Assembly (NCBI RefSeq): GCF_021462405.1
Contig: NZ_JAKEDU010000008.1
Span: 51,510-92,950 of the forward strand
DNA length: 41,441 nucleotides
Origin: Thermus tengchongensis
Lineage (GTDB): Bacteria; Deinococcota; Deinococci; Deinococcales; Thermaceae
Direction: 5' to 3'
Shown here: in pieces, positions 32,768-40,837 of the stretch
Numbering within the stretch: the stretch's first letter is position 1
How the letters are laid out: every line of letters begins with the position of its first letter
The notes under the pieces: generated by a model
Database searches by the model: none
What the model was told of the DNA's origin: nothing
Seen by the model: the letters and a program-made list of their open reading frames with translations, nothing else
Program-made: the position numbers and the translations under genes

Positions 32768-33177
32768 AGCCCTTAGCCCTGGTGGGCGGCGGGGCCCTCT
32801 TCGCCTTGGGGGTGGGCCTTGCCCTCTGGAGTCTTTCCCAAGCCTTTTCCGTGAGGTCTATGGAGGGTGAAGCTTGCGTGCCGGGTCCTCTGCCAGAAAG
32901 GGGGGAGCTTTGGTCCAACGGGGTGTTGGAGATTCCCCTTTGCCGCGAGGCGCAGGTGGGGTTTCTCCTCGAGGGCACCCTGGCCCAAGGGAAGGGGCCC
33001 CACGCCCTGGTGGTGGAAGGAGGCCGGGTGCTCTGGCAGGGGGAGGTGCGGGGGGTAGAGGAGGTCTGGGTGAGGGCCACGGGGAAGGGAACCCTGGCTT
33101 TGGCCTTCACCAACGACTTTTACCAGCCCCCCGAGGACCGGAACCTCTTCCTGCGGGCCTTGCGGGTGGAGCCTTAG
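32764..33177 (+). CDS. Small membrane-anchored protein resembling a xylan-type carbohydrate-binding module
   Basis: 137 residues. The GTG overlaps the ligase stop. One hydrophobic segment (about 4-26) would anchor it in the inner membrane facing outward. The rest is a compact beta domain. Its last part, LALAFTNDFYQPPEDRNLFLRALRVEP, resembles the calcium-site region of CBM36/CBM60-like modules, where F-T-N-D...D-R-N-L precedes the last strand. HALVVEGGRVLWQGEV fits the preceding strands. A single Cys pair (C39, C61) might bridge. Translational coupling to the ligase suggests it holds or presents the sugar chain. Family resemblance is from pattern memory only. It overlaps the convergent gene's stop by 4 bp. 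Confidence 0.75.
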   Translation: MKPLALVGGGALFALGVGLALWSLSQAFSVRSMEGEACVPGPLPERGELWSNGVLEIPLCREAQVGFLLEGTLAQGKGPHALVVEGGRVLWQGEVRGVEEVWVRATGKGTLALAFTNDFYQPPEDRNLFLRALRVEP

Positions 33178-33953
33178 CGGAAAAGGGTCAGCAGGGCTAA
33201 AACCACCCCGATGGCGGTGAAGACCAGGATGGCCTTGTTGAAGGCGGTGTTGATCTCCGTTCGGACTTCCATCCGGATGGCTTCCGCCTTTGCCGCCACC
33301 TGTGCGATCTGGGCTTGTAAGTTCTCCTCGGTTTTGGCGATGCGGGTTTCCAGGTCGGTGCGGACCTGGGTGATTTGGGCCTCCAGCCTCTCTTCGGTTT
33401 TGGCGATGCGGGCTTCCAGCTCGGCGCGGGTTTGCCCGATCTGGTCCTCCAGCTTCTCCTCGGTTTTGGCGATGCGGGTTTCCAGGTCGGTGCGGACCTG
33501 GGTGATTTGGGCCTCCAGCCTCTCCTCGGTTTTGGCGATGCGGGTTTCCAGGTCGGTGCGGACCTGGGTGATTTGGGCCTCCAGCCTCTCCTCGGTTTTG
33601 GCGATGCGGGTTTCCAGCTCGGCGCGGGCTTGCCCGATATGGGTTTCCAGCTCTCCCTTGATCCTCTCAAGGCGAGCCCCCAGCTCGTCCCTAGCCTGTT
33701 GGAGCTGGTTCTCCAAGTAAGCGTGCGCTTGCTGGATTAAGTCTAGCTTGTTTTCTGCGCGGGCCAGGCGCTCTTCCAGGAAGCCGATCCGGTTTTCCAG
33801 GTGGGCGCGGGTTTCCCTTAGCTCGGCCTTTACCTCTTCCCGTAGGGTGTCGATGCGCCGGGAGAGGTCCTGGACCAGGGGCGGGAGGACCTGGACCGTG
33901 GTCTCCACGATTCCCTCGAGCTTTTCCAGGCGCTCCAGGAGCCGGCCTTCCAT
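33174..33953 (-). CDS. Repeat coiled-coil protein with C-terminal membrane anchor
   Basis: 259 residues, helical from end to end. Between about residues 105 and 225 a 22-residue unit close to ETRIAKTEERLEAQI plus TQVRTDL recurs about five times, the periodicity of apolipoprotein-type amphipathic helices. Before it are irregular heptads. A hydrophobic segment at about 238-256 (AILVFTAIGVVLALLTLF) ends the protein, so it is tail-anchored with most of its mass in the cytoplasm or, if translocated, the periplasm. It starts 14 bp after the LptD-like gene's stop and may share its transcript. No known function; a spacer or membrane-shaping role is speculation. Confidence 0.85.
   Translation of the reverse strand: MEGRLLERLEKLEGIVETTVQVLPPLVQDLSRRIDTLREEVKAELRETRAHLENRIGFLEERLARAENKLDLIQQAHAYLENQLQQARDELGARLERIKGELETHIGQARAELETRIAKTEERLEAQITQVRTDLETRIAKTEERLEAQITQVRTDLETRIAKTEEKLEDQIGQTRAELEARIAKTEERLEAQITQVRTDLETRIAKTEENLQAQIAQVAAKAEAIRMEVRTEINTAFNKAILVFTAIGVVLALLTLFR
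33320..33655. repeat. 66-bp in-frame tandem repeat, five copies
   Basis: The decamer GTTTTGGCGA recurs at 33331, 33397, 33463, 33529 and 33595, exactly 66 bases apart. The units between are nearly identical, with two variants (AGG-TCGGTGCGGACC and AGC-TCGGCGCGGG types). The array encodes the 22-residue repeats of the coiled-coil protein and is liable to slippage or recombination. Confidence 0.9.
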
Positions 33954-33967
33954 CCTTAACCCCCAGT

Positions 33968-35593
33968 TTAGCGTAAGGACAGGCCGAAGGTCAGGCTCTG
34001 CCCCGTGGCCTCGTCGTACTGTCCCCGGAGGACGTTCTGCCAGCGGAGCTCATAGGCGAAGCAGCCGTCGTAGAGGCGGAAGGTAAGGCCCAGGCGGGTG
34101 AGGCCCTCCCCGTTTAGGCCCACCTCGGGGGCAAGCCACAGGGCCTGGCAGCAGGCCCGGTCCGGGAGGGGCATGGCGTAGGCGAGGCGCACCTCCTCGA
34201 GGCTCCCCCGCACGTAGGCCAGGCGGAAGTTCCCCAGGGCCTCGTCCCGGTAGCCCCCCTCCAGGCGGTCCAGGCGGTTCCCCAAGGGGTTTTCCAAGGT
34301 GTAGCCCAGGCTCCAGGGACCCAAGGCCCCCTCCAGCCGCAGGCGCTGGAACTCGTCCCGGTTCTCGTAGGTGAAGGGGGGCGTGGGGGTCAGGGGCTCC
34401 AGCCTGCCCGCGTAGGCCGCCCGCAGGGCGAGGTCCCCTTCCCGGTAGGCCAGCTCCACGCCGCCGCCCACCGCCAGGTAGGGGTCGTACCCGGCGAAGG
34501 GGTAGAGGGCCAGGAGGGCCTCGGGCCTCAGGGTGAGGGCCAAGGGGCCCTCCTGGAAGGTGTGGCGGTAGCCCCCTTCCAGGCCCAGGGTGAGCCCCTG
34601 GCTCCTGCCCGTTTCCGCGTAGCGCAGGAAGGGCCTGAGGGTGAGGCCCTCCAGGCGGAAGGTGGGGGCGTAGCGGGCCTCCAGCCTAGGGGTGTCCCGG
34701 TCCGGGGGGTTGGGGCTTGCGGCGAAGAGGAGGTCGTCCCAGTAGGCCCTTACCCCGGGGGCGTACCCGAACCGCACCTCAGCCCCCCGCCCTCCTTCCC
34801 TGAGGCCCAGGCGCAGGGCCTCTTGCGGGGTGCCGAGCCCCGTGGCCAGGAGGGTGAAGCGCCTCTCCCAGCGGCCGATCTCCTCCCCCGGCTGGGGCAG
34901 GGGGAAGTCCTGGAGGCCCACGGTCCAGCCCCCCGTGTCCGAGCTTGCCAGGACCAAGGGGCTTCTCAGGTCGGGCCTGCGGTTGGCGTTGGCGGTGGCC
35001 TCCCCCAAGGGGATTTCCAGGCCCCAAAGCCCCAAGGCGGCCTCCCCCCTAAGCTCCCCCGTGGCCACCAGGAAGGTGGCCTCCTCCATGCGCAGGCGCA
35101 CGTCCTCCCCGCAGGGGCAAGGGGTGGCCAGGAAGCCCTTAAGCCTGGCCTCCTCCCGGGTGAAGGTGGCTTCTGCCGCCCGCACCCGGTAGGCGGGGCT
35201 TTCCAGGAGGACGCCCTCCCCCTGGAGGGGGGTTTCCAGGCGGAGCCTCGCCACCTGGGCCCTAAGCCGGCCCCGGTTCAGGCGCACCCCCTCCAGGGCC
35301 TTGCCCGAGAGGGCCTCGGCCTCCACCTGCCACCCCTCGGCCACCCCCTTCAGGCCCTCCGCCTGGAAGCTCCCTTCTGCCTCCAGGTAGCGGATGGCGG
35401 GGGCTTCCAGGTAAAGCCCCTCCCGTTCCAGGCAGGCCCGGCCCTCAAACACCAGGATCTCCCCGTCGTAGCTCATCTCCTCCCCGCCCAAAAGCCCCTC
35501 TTCCGTCTCCAGGGTGTAGGGCCGTTGCCCGCAGGGGCCTGCGAGGGCGAGGCTCACGCCTAAGGCGGTTGCCCAAAGCCACTTCACCTTCAC
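33968..35593 (-). CDS. LptD-like (OstA) outer-membrane beta-barrel protein
   Basis: 541 residues with GTG 35593; TAAACT is six bases upstream. A signal peptide (MKVKWLWATALGVSLALAG) ends near residue 19. An OstA-like part (about 25-190) shows short strands such as GEEMSYDGEILVFEGRACLERE and YLEAPAIRYLEAEGSFQAEG. The remainder has alternating hydrophobic strands ending in aromatic/Tyr-rich turns (LRLGLREGGRGAEVRFGYAPG, LTLRPFLRYAETGRSQGLTLGLEGGY), expected of a barrel; the last strand is SLTFGLSLR. Several Cys occur (PCPCGED, DRACCQ, DGC), compatible with disulfides as in LptD. It probably inserts an envelope glycolipid into the outer membrane. It is shorter than proteobacterial LptD. Confidence 0.8.
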   Translation of the reverse strand: MKVKWLWATALGVSLALAGPCGQRPYTLETEEGLLGGEEMSYDGEILVFEGRACLEREGLYLEAPAIRYLEAEGSFQAEGLKGVAEGWQVEAEALSGKALEGVRLNRGRLRAQVARLRLETPLQGEGVLLESPAYRVRAAEATFTREEARLKGFLATPCPCGEDVRLRMEEATFLVATGELRGEAALGLWGLEIPLGEATANANRRPDLRSPLVLASSDTGGWTVGLQDFPLPQPGEEIGRWERRFTLLATGLGTPQEALRLGLREGGRGAEVRFGYAPGVRAYWDDLLFAASPNPPDRDTPRLEARYAPTFRLEGLTLRPFLRYAETGRSQGLTLGLEGGYRHTFQEGPLALTLRPEALLALYPFAGYDPYLAVGGGVELAYREGDLALRAAYAGRLEPLTPTPPFTYENRDEFQRLRLEGALGPWSLGYTLENPLGNRLDRLEGGYRDEALGNFRLAYVRGSLEEVRLAYAMPLPDRACCQALWLAPEVGLNGEGLTRLGLTFRLYDGCFAYELRWQNVLRGQYDEATGQSLTFGLSLR

Positions 35594-35633
35594 GGGTAGA
35601 GTTTAATACCCTGCCCTTAGAGGGAGGTGTATC
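35594..35633. promoter_or_regulatory. Divergent start region of the LptD-like gene and the wbp operon
   Basis: Minus strand TAAACT (35605-35600) is six bases before the LptD-like GTG, so it is leaderless. The wbpA side has GGGAGGT (35622-35628) before the ATG at 35634, so it is led by a Shine-Dalgarno. Its promoter must overlap the LptD-like gene or this 40-bp gap; I see no convincing hexamers. Confidence 0.45.
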
Positions 35634-36971
35634 ATGCCCTGGATGGAGAGCGGGATAAAGGCACAGACAAATCTAGACAACCTTAAGGAGAAGATTCGCA
35701 CCCGGCAGGCGGTGGTGGGGGTGGTGGGCCTAGGGTACGTGGGGCTTCCCTTTGCGGTGGAGAAGGCAAAGGTGGGGTTTCGCGTTATTGGGGTGGACCA
35801 GAACCCTGCCCGGGCGGAAAAGGTGAACCGCGGCGAGAACTACATACCGGACGTCCGGGATGAAGAGCTCCGGGACCTGGTGGGAGCGGGTTTGATCCAG
35901 GCGGATACGGACTTCCGCCGGGTGCCGGAGATGGATGTCATTGTGATCGCGGTGCCCACCCCGCTTACCCGAAACCTCACCCCGGATCTCCGCTACGTGG
36001 TCCGCGTGACGGAGGCCATAGGCGAGCGGCTGCGTCCAGGCCAGCTCATCAGCCTGGAGTCCACCACTTATCCGGGCACCACGGAAGAGGTGATGCTCCC
36101 CATCCTCCAGTCCTCCGGCCTCGAGGTGGAGGAGGACTTTTTCCTGGTGCACTCCCCCGAGCGGGTGGACCCAGGGAACAAGCGGTACACCACCAAGAAC
36201 ACCACCAAGGTGGTGGGGGGCGTGGGCCCGCGTTCTTTGGACGTGGGCGCTTTTTTCTACGCCCAGACCATTGAGAAGGTGGTCACGGTCTCCAGCGCCA
36301 AGGCAGCGGAGCTGGTCAAGGTCTTTGAGAACACCTTCCGGGCGGTGAACATCGCTTTGGTGAACGAGCTGGCCCTTCTTTGCGATCGGATGGGGCTCAA
36401 CGTTTGGGAAGTTTTGGACGCTGCCTTCACGAAACCCTTCGGCATCATGCCCTTTTACCCCGGTCCTGGCGTGGGTGGGCACTGCATCCCCATAGATCCC
36501 CACTACCTGGAGTGGAAGGCCAAGGAGTATAACTTCAACACGCATTTCATCGCCTTGGCAGGGGAAATCAACCGGAAAATGCCAGAGTTTGTGGTGGAGA
36601 AAGCCCTCCGGCTTCTGGCCGAGGCGGGAATTCCCGTGAAGGGGGCTAAGGTCCTGCTTCTGGGGGTGGCGTACAAGAAAGACATCGGCGACTACAGGGA
36701 AAGCCCGGCCATCAAGGTGATCGAGGGGCTGAAGGGCTTGGGGATGGAGGTCCAATACCACGATCCCTGGGTGCCCCGGTTTGCGGAAGGGGGGGTGAGC
36801 ATGGAAAGTGTTCCCCTGACCCCGGAGCTTTTGCAAAGCCAAGACCTCGTGCTCATCACCACCGATCATTCGGTTTTCGACTACCCTTGGATACTGGAGC
36901 ACGCTCCGCGGGTGTTGGACACCCGGGGGGCTACCCGTGGCCTTAAGCATCCCAAGGTGACCCTGCTATGA
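35634..36971 (+). CDS. wbpA: UDP-N-acetylglucosamine 6-dehydrogenase (WbpA type)
   Basis: 445 residues. It oxidises UDP-GlcNAc to UDP-GlcNAcA with NAD, the first step of the cluster. The Rossmann motif VVGVVGLGYVGLPFAVEKAK in shortened form lies near residue 28. VPTPLTRNLTPDLRYV, SLESTTYPGTTEEVMLPIL and HSPERVDPGN belong to the NAD domain. The catalytic Cys is in GPGVGGHCIPIDPHYLEWKA, and the C-terminal domain has LLLGVAYKKDIGDYRESPA and VQYHDPW. The ATG is supported by GGGAGGT nine bases before. ATGA overlap with the next gene. The dehydrogenase class is certain; substrate UDP-GlcNAc is deduced from the neighbouring wbpB-D-E genes. Confidence 0.94.
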   Translation: MPWMESGIKAQTNLDNLKEKIRTRQAVVGVVGLGYVGLPFAVEKAKVGFRVIGVDQNPARAEKVNRGENYIPDVRDEELRDLVGAGLIQADTDFRRVPEMDVIVIAVPTPLTRNLTPDLRYVVRVTEAIGERLRPGQLISLESTTYPGTTEEVMLPILQSSGLEVEEDFFLVHSPERVDPGNKRYTTKNTTKVVGGVGPRSLDVGAFFYAQTIEKVVTVSSAKAAELVKVFENTFRAVNIALVNELALLCDRMGLNVWEVLDAAFTKPFGIMPFYPGPGVGGHCIPIDPHYLEWKAKEYNFNTHFIALAGEINRKMPEFVVEKALRLLAEAGIPVKGAKVLLLGVAYKKDIGDYRESPAIKVIEGLKGLGMEVQYHDPWVPRFAEGGVSMESVPLTPELLQSQDLVLITTDHSVFDYPWILEHAPRVLDTRGATRGLKHPKVTLL

Positions 36972-37885
36972 TGCGATTCGCCCTCATCGGTGCCGCTGGC
37001 TATATCGCGCCCCGCCACCTGAAGGCCATGAAGGAGGTGGGGGGACAGCTGGTGGCCGCCCTGGACCCCTTTGATGCCGTAGGCGTGCTGGATAGCTTTT
37101 TCCCCGAAGCCCGGTTCTTCACCCATCCAGAAGTGTTTGAGGCCTTTCTAGAGGATGACCCTGTGGATTGGGTTTCCGTGGTGAGCCCCAACTACCTCCA
37201 CGAGGCCCACATCCGGATGGGGTTGCGCCACGGGGCCCATGTCCTGTGCGAGAAGCCTTTGGTGATCGATCCTGCTTCCCTGGATCGCTTGGCGGAGATG
37301 GAAAGGCGCACGGGGAAGAGGGTCTTCACCGTGCTCCAGCTGAGGGTGCATCCCTCCTTGTTGGCCCTTAGGGAGCGCCTCCTGGGCGAAGGCGGGAAGA
37401 AAGAGGTAGAGCTTACCTACATCACCAGCCGGGGGCCGTGGTACCAGGAGAGCTGGAAGGCGGACGAGAAGAAGAGCGGGGGCGTGGCCACCAACATCGG
37501 TATCCACTTCTTTGATCTCCTTAGCTGGTACTTTGGGGGGATGGAAGCCCTCGAGGTCCACCTCCGCACCCCCACCACGGTGGCGGGCTACCTGGAGTTG
37601 GAGAGGGCGCGGGTGCGCTGGTTCCTCTCCATCGATCCCTCGGCGCTCCCCCAGGAGGCAAAGGCCCAGGGAAAGCGCACGTACCGCTCCATCCGCATCG
37701 AGGGGGAGGAGGTGGAGTTTTCCGAGGGCTTCACGGACCTGCACACCGAGGTTTACCGCAAGACGCTGTCCGGTGAGGGCTTTGGCCTAAACGAGGCCCG
37801 TCCGGGTATTGAGCTGGCGGCAAAGGTGCGCACGGCTGAGGTAAGCGTGCCCAGCCCAAGGGCGCGTCATCCTTTCTTGGGGTGA
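36968..37885 (+). CDS. wbpB: UDP-GlcNAcA 3-dehydrogenase (WbpB/WlbA type, Gfo/Idh/MocA family)
   Basis: 305 residues. The N-terminal Rossmann fold begins [20 protein letters not shown], and the family motif [11 protein letters not shown] carries the catalytic Lys (near residue 91). The C-terminal domain has [31 protein letters not shown] and [14 protein letters not shown]. It oxidises C3 of UDP-GlcNAcA to the 3-keto sugar. Long family members with the [10 protein letters not shown] block are the WlbA kind, for which a Thermus thermophilus enzyme has been characterised (from memory). It overlaps wbpA by ATGA and the acetyltransferase start by 4 bp when GTG 37882 is used. Confidence 0.93.
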   Translation: MMRFALIGAAGYIAPRHLKAMKEVGGQLVAALDPFDAVGVLDSFFPEARFFTHPEVFEAFLEDDPVDWVSVVSPNYLHEAHIRMGLRHGAHVLCEKPLVIDPASLDRLAEMERRTGKRVFTVLQLRVHPSLLALRERLLGEGGKKEVELTYITSRGPWYQESWKADEKKSGGVATNIGIHFFDLLSWYFGGMEALEVHLRTPTTVAGYLELERARVRWFLSIDPSALPQEAKAQGKRTYRSIRIEGEEVEFSEGFTDLHTEVYRKTLSGEGFGLNEARPGIELAAKVRTAEVSVPSPRARHPFLG

Positions 37886-38475
37886 GCATGGAGTACTTCG
37901 TGCACGAGAGCGCCTATGTGGACGAGGGGGCCAGCGTGGGCCGGGGAACCCGCATCTGGCACTTCAGCCACATCATGCCCGGCGCGGAAATCGGCGAGGA
38001 ATGCACCCTCGGCCAGAACGTGTTTGTGGCTAAAGGGGTGAAGGTAGGGCGGGGTTGCAAAATCCAAAACAACGTTTCCCTGTACGAAGGCGTGGTTTTG
38101 GAGGACTTTGTGTTTGTAGGCCCAAGCGCCGTGTTTACCAACGTCCGCACGCCGAGGGCCGCCTTCCCGCGCAACCGCAGCGAGGATTACTTGAAGACGT
38201 GGGTGAAGCGGGGAGCCACCATTGGGGCCAACGCCACCATCGTTTGCGGCGTCACCATAGGGGAGTGGGCCTTTGTGGCGGCGGGGGCCGTGGTTACCAA
38301 GGACGTTCCCCCCTATGCCTTGGTGGCCGGGGTACCGGCCAGGGTGGTGGGCTACGCCTGCGAGTGCGGGGTGCCTCTTAAGTTTGCCTCAGAAGAGGAG
38401 GGTGTAGAGGCGGTTTGCCGGGAGTGCGGGCGGCGGTACCGCAAGGAGGGGGAAAGGGTATGGAGGGTGGCGTGA
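37882..38475 (+). CDS. wbpD: N-acetyltransferase with left-handed beta-helix (WbpD/WlbB type)
   Basis: 197 residues from GTG 37882, or 195 from ATG 37888; the GTGA overlap with wbpB favours the former slightly. Hexapeptide repeats run through most of the chain ([60 protein letters not shown], then [20 protein letters not shown] and [22 protein letters not shown]). The enzyme acetylates the 3-amino group of UDP-GlcNAc3NA. A C-terminal four-Cys knuckle (CECG...CREC) may bind zinc. [18 protein letters not shown] is typical of the subfamily. It is placed between the dehydrogenase and aminotransferase as in wbp clusters. Confidence 0.92.
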   Translation: MSMEYFVHESAYVDEGASVGRGTRIWHFSHIMPGAEIGEECTLGQNVFVAKGVKVGRGCKIQNNVSLYEGVVLEDFVFVGPSAVFTNVRTPRAAFPRNRSEDYLKTWVKRGATIGANATIVCGVTIGEWAFVAAGAVVTKDVPPYALVAGVPARVVGYACECGVPLKFASEEEGVEAVCRECGRRYRKEGERVWRVA

Positions 38476-39569
38476 GGGCGCGCATCCCCATCCTGGACCT
38501 TACCCCGGAGGTGGAGGCCCTGTGGGACGAGCTTATGGCGGCCATCACCCGGGTGCTCCGTTCAGGGCAGTTCATCTTGGGCCCGGAGGTGGAGGCCTTT
38601 GAGCGGGAGGTGGCCGAGTACCTGGGCGTGAAGCACGCCATAGGGCTCAACTCTGGCACCGATGCCCTGGTGATAGGTCTGAGGGCCTTGGGGATAGGCC
38701 CGGGGGATGAGGTCATCACCACTCCTTTCACCTTTTTCGCCACCGCAGAGGCCATCAGTTTAGCGGGGGCTACCCCTGTTTTTGTGGATATCGACCCGAG
38801 GACGTTTAACATCAATCCCGAGCTGATCCCCCCCGCCATCACTCCCCGGACCAAGGCCATTCTGCCCGTCCACCTCTACGGCAGACCGGCAGAAATGGAT
38901 GCCCTACTGGCCATAGCAGAGGAGCATGGGCTGAAAGTGTTAGAGGACTGCGCCCAGGCCTTCGGGGCCACCTATCGGGGCAAGAAGGTGGGTACCTGGG
39001 GCCATGCCGGAGCGTTTTCCTTCTTCCCCAGCAAGAACCTGGGGGCCTATGGTGACGGGGGGCTTCTGGCCACCAACGACGATGAGGTGGCGGAGCTGGC
39101 CCGGATGCTTAGGGCCCACGGCTCGAGGCGCAAGTACTACAACGAGACGGTAGGCTACAACTCCCGCTTAGATGCTCTTCAGGCGGCTATCCTGCGGGTC
39201 AAACTGCCCCACGTGGACCGGTGGAATGCCGAGAGGCGGAAGGTGGCAGAGCGCTACAACCAGCTTCTTGCGGGGACTCCTGGGCTTGTCCTTCCCGAGG
39301 TGTCCGAGGGACACGTGTTCCACCAGTACACCGTGCGCGTCCTCGAGGGTCAAAGGGATAGGGTAAAGCAAGCCCTGGCGGAAGCAGGCATTGGTACCAT
39401 GGTCTACTACCCGGTTCCTCTACACCGGCTTCCTGTCTATGGCTACTCTGAAGGTGTTTTCCCGGAGGCTGAGCGGGCTGCTACCGAAGTCCTTTCCCTG
39501 CCAATGGGTCCTTTCGTGGGAGTCAAAGAGCAGGAGAGGGTGGCTCAGCACTTGGGTGTCGCGCAATGA
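38472..39569 (+). CDS. wbpE: UDP-3-keto-sugar aminotransferase (WbpE/WlbC type, DegT/DnrJ/EryC1 family)
   Basis: 365 residues. GTG 38472 is preferred: GGAGGG lies four bases upstream and the start overlaps the previous stop as GTGA; ATG 38460 is possible. It transfers an amino group from glutamate to C3 of the keto sugar. Family features are [23 protein letters not shown] in part, [57 protein letters not shown] in part, PLP Lys in [16 protein letters not shown] and [16 protein letters not shown]. The C-terminal HQYTVRV and [11 protein letters not shown] complete it. Overlap with the flippase is ATGA. Confidence 0.95.
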   Translation: MRARIPILDLTPEVEALWDELMAAITRVLRSGQFILGPEVEAFEREVAEYLGVKHAIGLNSGTDALVIGLRALGIGPGDEVITTPFTFFATAEAISLAGATPVFVDIDPRTFNINPELIPPAITPRTKAILPVHLYGRPAEMDALLAIAEEHGLKVLEDCAQAFGATYRGKKVGTWGHAGAFSFFPSKNLGAYGDGGLLATNDDEVAELARMLRAHGSRRKYYNETVGYNSRLDALQAAILRVKLPHVDRWNAERRKVAERYNQLLAGTPGLVLPEVSEGHVFHQYTVRVLEGQRDRVKQALAEAGIGTMVYYPVPLHRLPVYGYSEGVFPEAERAATEVLSLPMGPFVGVKEQERVAQHLGVAQ

Positions 39570-40837
39570 AGTTTTTTCTGGCACGCCCTTTGCTCAAGGG
39601 TTCTTTTATCCGAGGGGTGTTGGCGATAGCCGGGAGCACAGCCCTGGCGCAAGGGGTTGCGATTATTTCCTCGCCCATATTGACCCGTCTTTATGAGCCC
39701 AGCGATCTAGGTGTCTGGGGATTGTTTGTAAGCTATATTGCGGTAGTTTCAGCATTGGGCTCGCTGCGCTACGAGGTTGCGGTCGTTGCGGCCAAAGAGG
39801 ATCAAGATGCTCGTCAGCTTGCTTCCGGCAGCCTATTTTTGGTTGTCGTAACTTCCTTCCTGGGGGCGCTTGTCTTTGAATGGATGAGGCGGGCGGATAT
39901 TTTCGGTTTCTCGGCATTCCCGAGCCCAACCGCGGCTCTGGTCTTTTTGACCTTGCTTTTTACCGGCTTTGCCTTGGTGTTTCGCTATTACGCCATGCGT
40001 AAGGAAGCATTCTCTTTGATTGGGCGCTTCACGGTTGTGCAAGGATGGGCCAAAGTGGTCTTGCAACTGCTTCTAGCTCCTTTGGGAACGTTGGGACTGC
40101 TTCTGGGAGAAACATTTAGTCGCTTGGCGGGCCTCAGGCTGCTTTGGGGAGACCGCTCGTGCTGCAGAATTGGCGTTGATATCCGCACCCTGATTCGCTA
40201 TTGGAGATACCCCGTATTTCAGCTTCCTTCAAGCATCTTGAATACCCTTGCCTCCTTCGCCTTGGTGCCCGTATTTGTGATGCTGTATGGTTCGGCAGTG
40301 GGCGGTGCCTTGGCCCTTGCGCAAAGGGTAGTGGGGCTTCCGGTGACCCTAATCGGGGGTGCGGTGGGAGATGTGTTCTACGGGCGTGCTGCTTCCTTGC
40401 TGCGTGAGGACCCCAAGCGGATAGTGGGGTTGTTCCTAGGGGTTTCCTTGAGGCTAGGTGTGTTAGGCTTCTTTCTGGGGGCAGCTGTGTGGTTTCTAGC
40501 TCCGAAAGTGACCCCCTGGTTGTTTGGCCCAGGATGGAAGCTTGCCGGCGATATGATGGGTGTCATGGGGCCCTGGATGGCGGCCCAGCTGGCGGTTAGC
40601 CCGGTGAGCCGACTGGTGTTTCTTACCTCTCGGGCATGGTTGAAGTTGGTATACGATACCTTCTCCTTATTGGTGGTGACCAGCCCAATATGGCTGTGGA
40701 ACCTCAGTAGACCCGAGGATGCCTTGAAAAAGGTATCGCTTCTAATGGTTAGCGCTTATATGGTGTATTTCTTCATACTACTTGCGATGGCTATTCGAAT
40801 GGGATTGCTGAGATTAGAAGATGGAGATGGTTCTTAG
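39566..40837 (+). CDS. Polysaccharide flippase (Wzx-like, MOP superfamily)
   Basis: 423 residues with twelve or so hydrophobic helices. The N-terminal segment [29 protein letters not shown] is partly the family signature (..G....lisfpiltRlysP.dfG..), followed by [24 protein letters not shown]. Charged residues sit mainly in short loops. It would flip lipid-linked sugar units across the inner membrane. It is translated from the wbpE stop (ATGA), so it belongs to the same operon. Codon use differs from its neighbours: many A/T-ending codons (TTT, ATT, TTG, GCT) and clearly lower GC, a common sign of acquisition in surface-sugar loci. The right flank is an IS remnant. Confidence 0.9.
   Translation: MKFFLARPLLKGSFIRGVLAIAGSTALAQGVAIISSPILTRLYEPSDLGVWGLFVSYIAVVSALGSLRYEVAVVAAKEDQDARQLASGSLFLVVVTSFLGALVFEWMRRADIFGFSAFPSPTAALVFLTLLFTGFALVFRYYAMRKEAFSLIGRFTVVQGWAKVVLQLLLAPLGTLGLLLGETFSRLAGLRLLWGDRSCCRIGVDIRTLIRYWRYPVFQLPSSILNTLASFALVPVFVMLYGSAVGGALALAQRVVGLPVTLIGGAVGDVFYGRAASLLREDPKRIVGLFLGVSLRLGVLGFFLGAAVWFLAPKVTPWLFGPGWKLAGDMMGVMGPWMAAQLAVSPVSRLVFLTSRAWLKLVYDTFSLLVVTSPIWLWNLSRPEDALKKVSLLMVSAYMVYFFILLAMAIRMGLLRLEDGDGS

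Noticed and set aside
31303..33177. 624-codon frame overlapping the ligase-like gene
   Set aside because: Pro/Gly-rich out-of-frame shadow; only its last 137 codons are real and belong to the separate gene starting at 32764.
33320..33655. 66-bp periodic array as a CRISPR
   Set aside because: Repeats are contiguous with no unique spacers and keep an open reading frame encoding 22-residue helices.
35730..36950. 406-codon minus-strand frame opposite wbpA
   Set aside because: His/Pro/Val-rich shadow; wbpA has all family motifs on the plus strand.
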